Numbered from the stretch's first letter, positions 37,170 through 49,410 are shown. The stretch is DNA of 64,000 nt from Reclinomonas americana ATCC 50394 (GCA_048213135.1 PS015164.1:1-64000), one strand, 5' to 3'. Numbers and translations are program-made. Notes: a model not told the origin generated them from the sequence alone.

Positions 37170-37529
37170 AATCGATTGCCATGTTCTACACTATGAATCC
37201 TTCTGCTCTCACACTGACAGTCGAGAGCTCTCCAGCAAACGATCGCCTCCCGATTCGTACACACCGAACGACAGACAACCCCAAGCTTTTGCGACTGCGA
37301 CACCACTTTGCCACCCCCGCGTATCACGCAATACCGTGCTGCATCACACGCATGTTGTTGTCTGTTGTTACGTGCACAAGAAAAAACACAACGACACACA
37401 GGGCGCGATTCACCGCACGCCCCCGAGAATCCGAACCTAATTAAGAAAAGATGCGCCGCTCAATCACTCAATCACTCCTCGTCACTCAGTGAGCGCACGC
37501 ACACACACACACACACACAAGCAACGGAA

Positions 37530-40500
37530 ATGGCCGTGCGTCGCGCCTTTCTCTTCACCCTCGGTCAGTCCATCCGTCCTTCATGCTGCTGCTCTTTCGC
37601 TCACTGACTGACTGTGTGTCGCAGTGTTGGTGAGCACGTTTGTCATTGCTGGCCTGCTCTTCTCATGGCCTCTGCTGGTCGACCTGTGGCAATCAGAGAC
37701 ACCAGAGTTGCGTGTGCGTGTCATGACAAGTTTTCGTGCGCACAACAACAGTCGCTCAAGTGCATCATGATGACAGCTTGGACTTGGAGTATTTCAGCAA
37801 TGTTTTGTCTCGTTGTTGTGGTGTGGTTTAGGTTGTGTTTATGTGTGCTTATGGTGGTGGTGTGCATAGGTGTTTGCGATTGCCAACTCGACGAGAATGA
37901 TTGCCACGTTGTTGTTGGGTTTTCTGTTGGATAAGCTGGGCCCGCGGTTCATGTTGCGTGGCGCGGTCTTCTTCTCCTCCTCAATGGAGTCTCTGTGCCT
38001 TTCTCTCTTTCAACCAGTTCGACTCTTCCTTCTTCTTTCTTCTCTTTGTTGTTCGTTCCCTTCTCCTTTCTCGATCGATTGGTGCTTGCCTCGGCAACTT
38101 GTCTATCGTGAGCGCTGGCAGCTCGGCTCTGCATTCTCTCTTTCTTGTCACCTCTCCTCGCTTGCTGGGCCTTCGATTCACACTTCGTCGCTTCCCTTCC
38201 TCTCTCCTGCAACCAGCTCTTCTCTTCCCTTTGTCGTTCGTTGCCTTCTCCTTCTCAGTGGATTGATGCCGGCCTACACTTGTCTCTCCTGAGTACTGGC
38301 ACCTCGATGTCTGCACTCTCCTCGCTTGCTGGGTCTTTGATACACATTCCGTCGCAACCTTCTTGCATTTCGCTGCACTCGTGAAAGCGACTCATGATCC
38401 CTTCCTCTCTATCTCTGCCCTCCCCTTCGACTATTTCTTCTTCTTCTTCTTCCCATTGTCGATCGTTCCTTCGTTGGCCTCAGCACTTGTCTCTCTGTGT
38501 TTGTTTTCCTTTGAGTCTGTGTTCTCCCTCTTGTCACCTCTCCTCGCTTGCTGGGTCTTTGATTCACATTCCATCGTCTCTTCTCTTTCCTGTGTCGTTC
38601 CTTGCATTTCGCGGCACTCTTGAAAGCGACTCTGAATTCCTTGCCCCCTAATCTCTCTTTCCACCAGTTCTGGTTTCGTCGACTTTTCCTCTTCTCTTCT
38701 CTTCTCTTTTTCGTTCGTTCCCTTCTCCTTCTCGATGCATTGGTGCCGGCCTCGGCACTTGTCTCTCGCCACTCCATCTTACTTTNNNNNNNNNNNNNNN
38801 NNNNNNNNNNNNNNNNNNNNNNNNNNNNNNNNNNNNNNNNNNNNNNNNNNNNNNNNNNNNNNNNNNNNNNNNNNNCCCCTTGCACCGCAGGATGAGCGTG
38901 TGCGCCTCGCTGGCCGTCGTCGGCATCTACCTGCTCTCCTTCCACGAGTCCAAGATGCTGGTGCTGTTCGGAGCGTGTCTGCTGGGCATTGGCGGCAATG
39001 CCATTGGCTATGGAGGTGCGTGTCCGGGAGAGGGGGAGGGGGGAGTCACGAGTTTGACCATTGGCAGCGAGATGAATCTGCATGAAGGGAAAGATGATCT
39101 CCGGACTCTTTGTGAGCAGCGAGGCATTTGGTGGAAGAAAGAGGGAGGAAGAGCGGGATGGAGAGAGTGAGAAATGCGTGTGTGTCCCATCCGCACTCGG
39201 CAGACGAAATCCTTTCTCACTCTCTTCTTCTTCTCGTTCTCTCCCGCAGGATTCAAGGTACACTCGGAATCCGCTGTGCTTCTCTAATTACCTCTGCCAG
39301 TCCCCTCACTCATGGGTCTCGCACAGGTCGGTCGTCTGTTCCCTGGGCGCGAAAGCACCATCATCAGCGTCAACTCGGCACTGTGGGAGCTCTCATTTTG
39401 CATGGGGTGAGTTCGATCTCTCTTTCTTTTTCCCCTGCTGTGCTCTTGTCCGTTCTGTTCCTCATGCGTTCTTTCGATTGTGCATTATTGTTTAACGCTC
39501 TACCCACTATCTGCCTCCCGCTCTCTTTCAACTATTCCGAGATGTCTCCCTCCTCTCGCTTTTCCTTGCCCTCCCTTCCGCTCCCTTCCGCTCCCTTCCC
39601 CTCCTCCCTTCCGCTCCCTTCCGCTCCCTTCCCCTCCCTCCCATTCCTCCCTCCCTTCTCATCCCCTCCCTTCCCCTCCCTTCCCCTCCCTTCCCCTCCC
39701 TTCCCCTCCCTTCCCCTCCCTTTCCTTCCCCTCCCTTCACCTTCTCCTCCCTTTCACTTCGCCTTCCACTTCCCCCTCACCCTCCCTTCCCCCTCACTCA
39801 CCCTTCCTTTTTTATAGCCTCATCTTGCGCGGCATCAAAGCCGTCACCGGAGCCGCCATGGCCACCATCTTCCTGTGGTACGCCGTGGTGGTGGCGGCCC
39901 TGCTGGTGCTGCTGTGGATCGGGTGGACGATCAACCGCGAGTCGCTGATGGACAACACCAAGTTCAAGGCGCCGAGTGCCGTTCGCGGTGCCAGTGCCGC
40001 CATCGTAGAGGCCGCGGCCGCGGCGGCGGCGCAAAACGGCGGCGCCCCTCCCAACCACGTGGAGATGAAGCGCCTGATGCGTCGCGCCATGCACAGTGCC
40101 GCCGACGTGCAAGGCATCGGCCTCATGCACGGTAAGCCGTCGTCCGACGACGTGCGCACGCACATTCACGTGTCGGCCTCCGCGCCGTCGTTCCACGCCA
40201 AGGGCAACAAGTCGCCGACGGTCACCTTTGTCGACGTGCCACCTCGGCGCGGCGCCAATGCCAACGCCACGGTCGTCGCCGACGTTGGTTCCGGTCAACT
40301 CAACACCAACAACAACAGCAACAACAGTGGCGCGGTGTCCGGGTCGGCGGCCACTGGGGTTGGAGCTGCGGCGACCGCCACCACCACTAACTCGACGGCG
40401 CTTGTGGTCGGCCAGGAGCGCACAGCACCGTCGCAGGCCTCGTCGCCCGGCGACTCCGAGTCGTCCCCCGTCACGCCTGCATCTCCACTCGGATCGCCCA

Positions 40501-42027
40501 CGGGAGCCAAGTTCCTCAACGACGACCATTCTCGCCACGTCGACCACGACCACGACGATGAGGAGGAGGAGTATGATCCCGAACTCGCGGCGCTGGAGCA
40601 GGTGGAGGAGCAAAAGGGCCCAGCGGCGCACATTGACTCGCTGCAGGATCTGAAGGAGCACTTCCACTCGGACAAGGTGGTGTTTGGGTTGTACACGGTC
40701 ACGTCGTGGCGCCTGCATGGTCATCACACGGCGGATGAGGTGGGTAATGAGAGGGAGGGGAAGGGAATGGAGTGAGTGAGAGAGAGGAGGGAGTGAATGA
40801 GAGAGAGAGAGGAGGGCAATGACTGCTGACCTCGAGTGAGTCCACTGAGAATGCTAATCACACGCCTCACAGCTCACCACGGTACGACGCGGCCTCTTCT
40901 CCTGGGAGTTCGCCACCCTGACGGCCATTGGTGCCATTGTCAGCTTGGTCACAAGGTGGGGGGTGTGAGCAATCTTTATCTCTCTATTCTCTCTCGTCGC
41001 TGACGTGAGGTTGCACACGCACAGCATGTACCTGGGCACGCTAAATGCGTTCTACCAGAGTTTGGCCCCGAAAGACGTGGCCGACAAGTACATCACTGGC
41101 TACTCGGTCGCGTATCCGTTGCGTTTTCTGCTGCCGGGTGAATAGTGAGCATTGAGAATGTTGCTGACCAAGAAAGTGTGCAGGTTTACGGCGCTGACGG
41201 TGGTCATTGCCGACTGGATGATCCGGAAGAAGGTCAGTGCAATGCGCACGGGTGTTGCAAGGAGACTTGATTTACTCACAGAGAGAGTGGTGGATGGATG
41301 CATGCAGGGCCTCGCCATGTCCATGCTCACCATGGTCGTCATCGCGCTGGGAGTGTGCGCTCTGTGCATGATCCCATCCATCGAGGCACAGATCGGCAGC
41401 CTCATCATGCTGATCCTGCTGCGCGGACAGGTGAGTGTGGTGGTAGTTGTGTGCATTTTGGAACTGCAGTGGGAACTCACCATCGTTGTTGATGGCAGTT
41501 TTCCGCCGGCGTCATTGTGTGGTTTGCCGAAATGTTGCGTCTTGTCGTGGGCGTGGAAGCATCTCTGTGGTTGCTGACAACCCGCTGCAGTTACCCGCCT
41601 GCCATGTTCGGTCGCATTGTCGGCATCTTCAATGTGTTCATGGCGGGCTTTGCGTACGCCCAAGTCGGTGAGTGTGCATGCGCCGCTGCTGCTGTTATGG
41701 TGTGTGGGCGATGCGACTCACATGCTTGCGTGTGCACACAGGCCTCGTGTGGCTCACATATCACGCGTACGGCGAGCACTTCGCCCTCACGTGGCTGACC
41801 ATTGCCGTGCCACTGGCGCTCACCATTTTCATGGTGCTGCGGTTGAAGAAAATCAGTCCCAGTGTGCTGCAGCCGACACAGTTGCGTTGATCGATCTACT
41901 ACTGCTTGGCGAGGAGGAGGAGAGGAGTGACAACTGACATGTGACCGCGCGCAGGATTTACAAATACATTATCACCCATGCGCCCAACGTGCATGACGCG
42001 CATCATCACCAGACGGTGCACCTGTGA
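37530..42027 (+). CDS. Major facilitator transporter, SLC43/FMP42-like, 670 aa
   Basis: Exons 37530-37563, 37625-37713, 37870-37952, 38891-39015, 39250-39257 (8 nt), 39327-39406, 39818-40739, 40873-40955, 41025-41117, 41184-41232, 41308-41430, 41499-41533, 41591-41667, 41742-41880, 41955-42027; 2013 nt, phases match. N-terminal six helices include VFAIANSTRMIATLLLGFLLDKLGPRFM, here read as the TM2-loop-TM3 region with the MFS DxxGxR-like motif, and VGRLFPGRESTIISVNSALWE. A central cytoplasmic loop of about 250 residues is Ala/Ser/Asn rich with an acidic His stretch (VDHDHDDEEEEYD). C-terminal helices include IYPPAMFGRIVGIFN, matching LYPPARFG of SLC43 members. The terminal exon gives IYKYIITHAPNVHDAHHHQ. 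Substrate, perhaps amino acids, is unknown. Four donors are GTTGCG. Reading through the last one would end the protein early at 41890. Confidence 0.85.
38040..38785 (+). repeat. ~190-bp degenerate tandem repeats in transporter intron 3
   Basis: Repeated blocks: TTGGTGC..GCCTCGGCA.CTTGTCTCTC near 38075, 38260, 38465 and 38738, and CACCTCTCCTCGCTTGCTGG near 38147, 38318 and 38535. The array ends at N run 38786-38875. It is pyrimidine rich with several CAACCAG acceptor-like sites. Confidence 0.75.
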
Positions 42028-42442
42028 GCGCAGTGGAGGTGTCATCATACATTTTACCACAATTTGCAGAAGAGAGAGAAGGAAAAAAGAATGTTGTTTA
42101 TTGAAAAGAATCATCTAGATGTTTGCGAAAAAGGGGCAGAAGAAGGAGTTGTGAATAACCACGGGACCGCACTTCTTCTTCCTTCCTTCCTTCTTCTTCC
42201 TTCCTTCCTTCTTCCTCCTCCTCATCCTCATCCTTCTTCTTCTTTTCCCTCTCCCCCTCCCATCTCCTTCTCCCTCCCTCGCTTCTCTTTCTTCATCTCC
42301 TTTCTTGTCCTTCTTTCTTTTGAACCCCAAGGTTGCCAAGAGCCTCAGCAAGTCAAGAACGCATTCATCATCAGTGCATATCTGAAAGAAACGCTCGTGA
42401 GAACGTTATGTACACTGGTTTACAGTGAACTGTTTTTTCGCA

Positions 42443-42903
42443 ATGGACGACGTGACGAGCGCAGTGCCCGACGTGCCACAGGAGCGCAGTGCCGCAACGC
42501 AGGAGACCAGCGACGAGACGATGCCAGCAGGAGGTGAGTCTGAGTGAGTGAGAGTGCTTTGGCCATTTCTTCTCGCGCGCGAACGATTCACTCACACAAC
42601 GACTGCGACGCTGGGCGGGGGGATGTGCAGGCTGGGCGCCCTGGTCACCGTGGAGTTGCGTGAGAGACAGCGAGAGCAAGGGAAAGGGAGGACAGATTGA
42701 GAAAATAGACAATGTGTGCGAGAGAGGGAGTGAGAGAGAGAGAGAGAGAGGAGGGAGAGAGAGAGAGTGTGTGTGTGTATGTATGTGTGTGAGAAGAAAA
42801 AGAGAGAGAGAGCGAAGAGAGAAACTTTGAAACTTTCGATATTTGTCATCTTTGCACTCATTGCTCTCTCCATTCTTCTGCAGATCCATGGCCGGTGTAT
42901 TAA
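42443..42903 (+). CDS. Three-exon microprotein gene, 44 aa, Trp/Pro-rich C-terminus
   Basis: Exons 42443-42533, 42631-42654 and 42884-42903, 135 nt with matching phases. The product starts MDDVTSAVPDVPQERS, is acidic and polar, and ends GWAPWSPWNPWPVY. The second donor is GTTGCG, the window's recurrent donor, and the others are canonical. It lies between the transporter and the convergent EBP gene. I do not recognise the family. The PW-rich end could bind a WW, GYF or similar domain, but that is speculation. Confidence 0.5.
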
Positions 42904-42983
42904 CGCATGGCCATCTTGGCAAATATGTCTCTCTTTCAGTGATGTCTGGCGTAAATAAGACCAATTGCTCCTCTCTGAAAACC

Positions 42984-43067
42984 TTAGGCCTGAACGCCCT
43001 TGCCGTGCACGTACAGGTTCCACAGCACGTACCTGCACAGAGAGAGAGAGAGAGAGAGAGTCGAGGG

Positions 43068-43111
<44 letters not shown>

Positions 43112-44826
43112 GCGAGTCAGGCAACAGCAATCTGCGAGCTGTTCAACTGGGGAGTGTACGCAACGGCAGCGCAGTGGCGTAGGCCAGCAGGGAGAAGCCG
43201 ACAACTGAGGTGAGGGTGCGGTGCGGATCGGCTGAGCCTTCCTCTTCCACCTTGGCGACCTGGCAAGCGCGGATGATTTGCTGTGCGAAGAGAGTGAGAG
43301 GGTTGTTGTTTGGCGGTGGCGAGGTGGAGGTGGTGGGTACGCAACGACGCCGCTGTCCCACAGGAGAGCGCACGGGATCGTCACCCACACCATGTTCATG
43401 AGGAAGAGGTAGATCCACAGCTTGATCTGCAGGGGGGAAAGATGAGTGAGTCGAAGCAGGCTTTGTGTTCCTCTTGTGCCACACTTGGTGTGAGGCAAGG
43501 TCATGACTGAATCCTTCAGTCACGCGCCTTCCCCTCCAGCTTGCTTATCTCTTCCTGCTGCCCCGTGCTGCATCGCTGAACCTGAAGCACATACCCGCCA
43601 GCAATGCTTTCTCTTTCTTCTGTGTCTCTTTCGAGTCTGTTTGTCTCTTTCTCTTTCTCTTTCTTTCTCTTCTTCTTATTCTTCTTCTTCTTCTTCTTCT
43701 TTTCTTACTTCCTGTCTCGTACCGTACTATCCGCGTTCGGCCTAGACGTACTCGGACCAGGCTACCGACNNNNNNNNNNNNNNNNNNNNNNNNNNNNNNN
43801 NNNNNNNNNNNNNNNNNNNNNNNNNNNNNNNNNNNNNNNNNNNNNNNNNNNNNNNNNNNNNNNNNNNNNNNNNNNNNNNNNNNNNNNNNNNNNNNNNNNN
43901 NNNNNNNNNNNNNNNNNNNNNNNNNNNNNNNNNNNNNNNNNNNNNNNNNNNNNNNNNNNNNNNNNNNNNNNNNNNNNNNNNNNNNNNNNNNNNNNNNNNN
44001 NNNNNNNNNNNNNNNNNNNNNNNNNNNNNNNNNNNNNNNNNNNNNNNNNNNNNNNNNNNNNNNNNNNNNNNNNNNNNNNNNNNNNNNNNNNNNNNNNNNN
44101 NNNNNNNNNNNNNNNNNNNNNNNNNNNNNNNNNNNNNNNNNNNNNNNNNNNNNNNNNNNNNNNNNNNNNNNNNNNNNNNNNNNNNNNNNNNNNNNNNNNN
44201 NNNNNNNNNNNNNNNNNNNNNNNNNNNNNNNNNNNNNNNNNNNNNNNNNNNNNNNNNNNNNNNNNNNNNNNNNNNNNNNNNNNNNNNNNNNNNNNNNNNN
44301 NNNNNNNNNNNNNNNNNNNNNNNNNNNNNNNNNNNNNNNNNNNNNNNNNNNNNNNNNNNNNNNNNNNNNNNNNNNNNNNNNNNNNNNNNNNNNNNNNNNN
44401 NNNNNNNNNNNNNNNNNNNNNNNNNNNNNNNNNNNNNNNNNNNNNNNNNNNNNNNNNNNNNNNNNNNNNNNNNNNNNNNNNNNNNNNNNNNNNNNNNNNN
44501 NNNNNNNNNNNNNNNNNNNNNNNNNNNNNNNNNNNNNNNNNNNNNNNNNNNNNNNNNNNNNNNNNNNNNNNNNNNNNNNNNNNNNNNNNNNNNNNNNNNN
44601 NNNNNNNNNNNNNNNNNNNNNNNNNNNNNNNNNNNNNNNNNNNNNNNNNNNNNNNNNNNNNNNNNNNNNNNNNNNNNNNNNNNNNNNNNNNNNNNNNNCT
44701 TCTTCGTTCTCTTCTTCTTCTTCTTCTTCTTCTTCTTCTTCTTCTTCTTCTTCTTCTTCTTCTTCTTCTTCTTCTTCTTCTTCTTCTTCTTCTTTCTTCT
44801 TCTTCTTCTTTCTCTCTTCTTCTTCT

Positions 44827-44858
<32 letters not shown>

Positions 44859-45403
44859 TCTCTTCTTATTCTTCTTCTTTATCATACTCTCACTCTTCCA
44901 CTGTCTACCTTCCCCCTTTCTCTCCGCCCTTCCCTCCTCTCTCCTCCTTTTCCCTCCCCTGACTTCCCACCCACCGGATCATCCACCACCAAGTTCGGCG
45001 AGCCAATCAGCCACTCAGGGGCAAAAGTCATCTGCAACCACCTCGTACCATCAGCACCGACACCCTTGCCGAGTCAGACAAAAATCGCAACCACGCAACC
45101 CAGCCGCCGTACAGCTCGCCGACGCACACCAACGTCTGCACAAAGTGACGCCACGGCTTGCGCGCAATGATTCTGCCACGAGATATGCGCACAACACAAA
45201 GAGCAGCGCACGAGCGATCACAACTCACCCGTACAGGCACATCAGTGCACCAGGTCCCTCCAGCAGCACAGTGACACTGCCTCGCACACAGTCAGAACAG
45301 CGAAGAAGAAGAAGAAGGATGAGGAGGAGACGAAGAAGAAGAAGAAGAGATGCATGCAAAGCGAGATGCATAGAGAGAAGGAGAAAAGAAAAAGACAGAG
45401 GAT

Positions 45404-45438
<35 letters not shown>

Positions 45439-46312
45439 ACAAGAAGAAGAAGAACAAGAACAAGAAGGAAAAGAAGGAGAAGAAAGAGGAGAAGAACAAG
45501 ATCAAGAACAAGAACAAGAACAGGAAGAACAAGAACAAGAAGAAGAAGAACAACAACAAGAAGACGAACAAGGTCAGGAAGAACAGGAAGACAAGTGGAA
45601 ATAGAAGAAGAACAAGGAGAAGAAGAAGAGGAGGAAAAGGAGGAGGAGAAGAAGAAGGAGAGAACAACCACAACAACAAGAAGAAAAAGATGCATGCAGA
45701 GCGAGATGCAGAGATCAAGAGGAAGAACAAGAAGAACAAGAAGAAGAACAGGAAGAAGAAGGAGGAGGATGAGCAGCACTACGCAACAGCTCCAGCGACA
45801 GCGTCGTGGGGTCAAACACTCCCCAGCGCTTGTCAGCCTTCCCATACTCGCGCCCTAACCATGCATGGCGCAAACGTGAGAACAACACTCGTTTTCCAGA
45901 GCAGAGAAAAAGCGCAGTTTACAAACGCAACACATCAAGGCAAACGGCGAGTCACTGGTGTTGGCACCACCGTGCGCGAACGACACTGAGAGAGAGAGCA
46001 AAGAGTGTGAGAAAAAACATGCATTTTTCGTGTTATTCCGTGCATGTCAATCTGCATGTGAGAGCGTGTGTCTGTGTGTTGAACAGCACTCTTCTCTCTC
46101 TCTCATACACACACACGCACACACAATCACTCTCTCTTCCCTTTTCCTTTCTCTCTTCTCTCTTCTTCTCTCCTCCCTTTCTACCTCATCTCTCTTTCTC
46201 TCCTCTTCTCCCCACCCCCTCTGTCACTCCCTCCCTCCGTCACTCTCTCCCTCGCTCCTTCTCTCTTCTTCTCACTCACTCACTCCCTCTCTTTTCTCTT
46301 CTCCCTCCCTCA

Positions 46313-46343
<31 letters not shown>

Positions 46344-46359
46344 ACTCACTCCCTTCCCC

Positions 46360-46396
<37 letters not shown>

Positions 46397-46577
46397 NNNN
46401 NNNNNNNNNNNNNNNNNNNNNNNNNNNNNNNNNNNNNNNNNNNNNNNNNNNNNNNNNNNNNNNNNNNNNNNNNNNNNNNNNNNNNNNNNNNNNNNNNNNN
46501 NNNNNNNNNNNNNNNNNNNNNNNNNNNNNNNNNNNCTCTTCTCTCTCTCTACTCCTCCTCCTCTTCTTCTCTCCTCC

Positions 46578-46617
<40 letters not shown>

Positions 46618-46808
46618 ACTCCTCCCTTCCTCTTCCTTCCTCTCTCTCTCTCTCTCTCCCTCTCTTTGCACCCACCATACAAGTACGACGCCTCCACCAC
46701 CAAATGCGTGATGCCATCCAGTGCAAACCACAACACACACAACCACTCATACACAGACAGCTTGCTGCTGCTGCTGTTGTTGCTCTTCTTGGTGGGCGCG
46801 TGACGCAT
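42984..46808 (-). CDS. Emopamil-binding protein family sterol delta8-delta7 isomerase
   Basis: Shifts the sterol C8 double bond to C7 in the endoplasmic reticulum. Exons from the 3' end: 42984-43032, 43165-43280, 43346-43426, [N run 43770-44698], 44971-45031, 45100-45172, 45229-45276, 45788-45854, [N run 46397-46535], 46676-46808. Signature: YEWLCVLWFALDGITHLVVE, which keeps the His and Glu of human EBP CGFIHLVIE; REYGKADKRWGVFDPTT; LELVTVLLEGPGALM; HFVQTLVCVGELYGGW; and IYLFLMNMVWVTIP, which keeps the Asn and Trp. Phases across the large gap do not join (1 to 0), so at least one exon is missing there; one may also be lost after SYLYG. The N-terminus lacks the usual first helix. The last exon, YVLWNLYVHGKGVQA, only appears after a GTTGCG donor. 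Confidence 0.88.
44699..44885 (+). repeat. CTT/TTC microsatellite beside a 929-bp gap
   Basis: Long (CTT)n then CT runs immediately after N run 43770-44698, inside an EBP intron; a matching CTT tract lies before the gap near 43660-43705. The repeat probably caused the gap. Confidence 0.95.
45302..45770 (+). repeat. GAA/GAACAA purine tract in an EBP intron
   Basis: Purine triplets with AACAAG and a repeated segment containing GATGCATGCA.AGCGAGATGCA near 45347 and 45688. Pyrimidine in the transcript. Confidence 0.9.
46090..46665 (+). repeat. CT-rich microsatellite region with assembly gap
   Basis: CT, CTT and CTCC runs flank N run 46397-46535 inside EBP intron 1. Confidence 0.9.
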
Positions 46809-47196
46809 GTTTTTCGTCGTCAGAGTGAGAAGAAAAAACGAAAATGCAGCTGCGGAAACTTCTCACACGTCGACGTCGCACTCTCTTCCTCTCACATTCC
46901 GTCTTGCATGCACTAGTACTGCTACCAGTGCACTGCTCACCAGTCACACTGTGGCACATCATTTACTACCTCGGAAAAACTGAGTGCATTTTTGTGCATG
47001 TTTCATCGTTCGCCACCCATGCCCGGATGATCTCAAGATAGACTCCTGCTCTCCCCCCATGCTGGACAACAACAAAAAGTGCCACGTGGAATCACCGCAT
47101 GCGCACGTCGCAGTGACCTGCGGCTATTTATACACCGACTCACCCCCACACATCCCATTTATCGCCTCGTTCTTGCGAGAAAACAACAACAACAAC
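46809..47196. other. Divergent intergenic region between EBP and the Cys-rich gene
   Basis: About 390 bp expected to hold both promoters. CTATTTATA near 47123 could be a TATA-like element, about 70 bp before the ATG at 47197. No gene seen. Confidence 0.4.
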
Positions 47197-48273
47197 ATGG
47201 AGCCTGCTGCTGTTGCGTGTCTCCTCTGCACTGTCTCCTCATAAGCCGCTCATTCCCGTCGCGTGCAGAAGGAAGAAGCCCGCGGTAAGGTATCTCTCTG
47301 TGTCTCTCTGTTCTCTTCTCCCCTCTCTTCACGCTCACTCCACCACAGAACGACGACGTGTACGTGTGCCCAGTGCAAGTCTGTCGCCGATGCGCTGCGT
47401 TCTATGGCACAATCGAGCTGGATTTCCTCTGCTCTCAGTGCGCGCGAGGAGGTTCATATGCTTCTTCCTCTCCCTCTTTCGCGCGCGCTATCTGCTCTCT
47501 CACACACACACGCGTGTACATGTAGAGGAACCGCAGTCACCGCGCACTCGTGCTCAGAGCTGGCTCGATGAGGCCGTGGCCAGTGGCGAAATGGTGCCGT
47601 TTCCGGACGATCTCTGTTGCGTTTCTCTTCTTCCTTCCTCAAGGCAATCAACGACCATTGCTGACTTCTTCGTGTGCAGACGAGCGACTGAAGAGTTCCG
47701 CTGGACTCCGCCTCCTCACTGCTCATTTCCAGCATCACTGACTCGAGAATGCAGGCATTGTGCAGCGACAGCGAGATATCGAGCCGGCGTACCTGTGGCG
47801 ACTGATCAACAACGCGGAGGTGGTATGTGTGCAAGGCCAGGCGTCGCATCAGCGTTTTTTTTCTATGCTGCCAGTCTCACCCCCCCGCCCGTTTGCTCCG
47901 TGCAGGCCTTCCCGCACGAGACGCCGAACCGCCAAGTGTGCTTCATGTTGTCGGCGGCGCAAGCCGACGAGCTGATTGAGGAACTGGGCAAGCGCGGCAT
48001 GAGCGATTACAAGTACGAGCAGTTGCGTTCCTCTCCTGCACTGTCACTCACCCTCCCTCCCCCTTTTGCTCACTTCGCACACACAGTGCCGTGTGCTCCA
48101 ACGTGCTGGATCCGTGGCGTATCCGCTGCAACGTCGGCTCATGTTACCACGGAAACTTTGGTGAGCCGCCGCTCCGCAAGGATGAGTTCCTGCAGGTGCC
48201 GCGTTGGGGACGAGGTGACGACACGGTGATTGGCGAGGTGCGCAGCTTTATCCACAGCGCGCGCAAGCGGTGA
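47197..48273 (+). CDS. Unrecognised Cys-rich protein, 204 aa, eight exons
   Basis: Exons 47197-47211, 47269-47289, 47349-47451, 47526-47615, 47680-47694, 47755-47822, 47906-48021, 48087-48273; 615 nt with all phases matching. The product starts MEPAAKEEARGK and has VYVCPVQVCRRCAAFYG then DFLCSQCARG, a C-x4-C-x2-C...C-x2-C set that could bind zinc. The middle is helical (SWLDEAVASGEMVPFPDDLY, QRDIEPAYLWRLINNAEV). The end contains NVLDPWRIRCNVGSCYHGNFG and PRWGRGDDTVIGEVRSFIH. Three donors are GTTGCG and three exons are 21 nt or shorter. No family recognised. Confidence 0.65.
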
Positions 48274-48397
48274 AAGAATGAATGGAAAAAAGAGTATCAT
48301 TCACTCATCGTCTCACGCACGATATCTGCCGCACACAAAGAGGGCGAGTGAGCGCCTGATCATCACGTGTGCACGTACACGCGCGACTCACCTCGGA

Positions 48398-49356
48398 CTA
48401 CTCATCATGCGTGAACTGCGTGGGGTCGNNNNNNNNNNNNNNNNNNNNNNNNNNNNNNNNNNNNNNNNNNNNNNNNNNNNNNNNNNNNNNNNNNNNNNNN
48501 NNNNNNNNNNNNNNNNNNNNNNNNNNNNNNNNNNNNNNNNNNNNNNNNNNNNNNNNNNNNNNNNNNNNNNNNNNNNNNNNNNNNNNNNNNNNNNNNNNNN
48601 NNNNNNNNNNNNNNNNNNNNNNNNNNNNNNNNNNNNNNNNNNNNNNAGAAGGGGGGAGAAGGGGGAGAAGGGGGGAGAAGGGGGGAGAAGGGGGAGAAGG
48701 GGGGAGGCAACGAGAGACTGGTGAGGAACGAGGGAGCAAAAGAGTGCAAGCACCGAGGGACTGGAGAGTGGAAAGAATGAGGGTCAGGGGAGTGGCAAAG
48801 AGAGGGACTAGAGCGGCAATGAAGGAGGGAACCAATGAGCGCAAGCAGCGAGAGACTGGGAAATGGAAAGAATGAGAAATGGGTGTTCAAGGAGCAAGGG
48901 CCAGGGCAGATAGACAAAGAAGTGGAATGGGGAAAGGCATCAAGAGAATGGAAGGAGCGGCGCAAAGGAGTGGAACGATCGACTGCAAACGAGAAACAAG
49001 CGCGAGGTAGCGAGAGAGAAAGCAAGGCAGCGGCGGTTGACGCACCGTGGATTAATGGCCAGAGCGCGATCAAAATCGATGCGAGCGAGTCCCTCGTGCC
49101 CCACCTTCATTCGCACCAAACCCCTGCGCAGACACCATGCGTCACGCACAATGCAAGCAAAATGCTCAACGAACAGCAGAGGCGCCAGACCTCTTGTTAA
49201 ATATTTCAGCGTTGTGAGGATCCAGCGATGCTGCTCGATCGTAGTCCTCGAGAGAATCACTGCAACGGACAGAGGGTGAGGGCCAAGAAACGCAAGGAGA
49301 CAAGCGCTATCGTGGATAGACGATACATGACGCCACNNNNNNNNNNNNNNNNNNNN

Positions 49357-49410
<54 letters not shown>

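Noticed and set aside
41888-41890. Transporter stop after LQPTQLR
   Set aside because: A GTTGCG donor at 41881 and an acceptor at 41954 extend it in phase to IYKYIITHAPN. The short end is possible only if the intron is retained.
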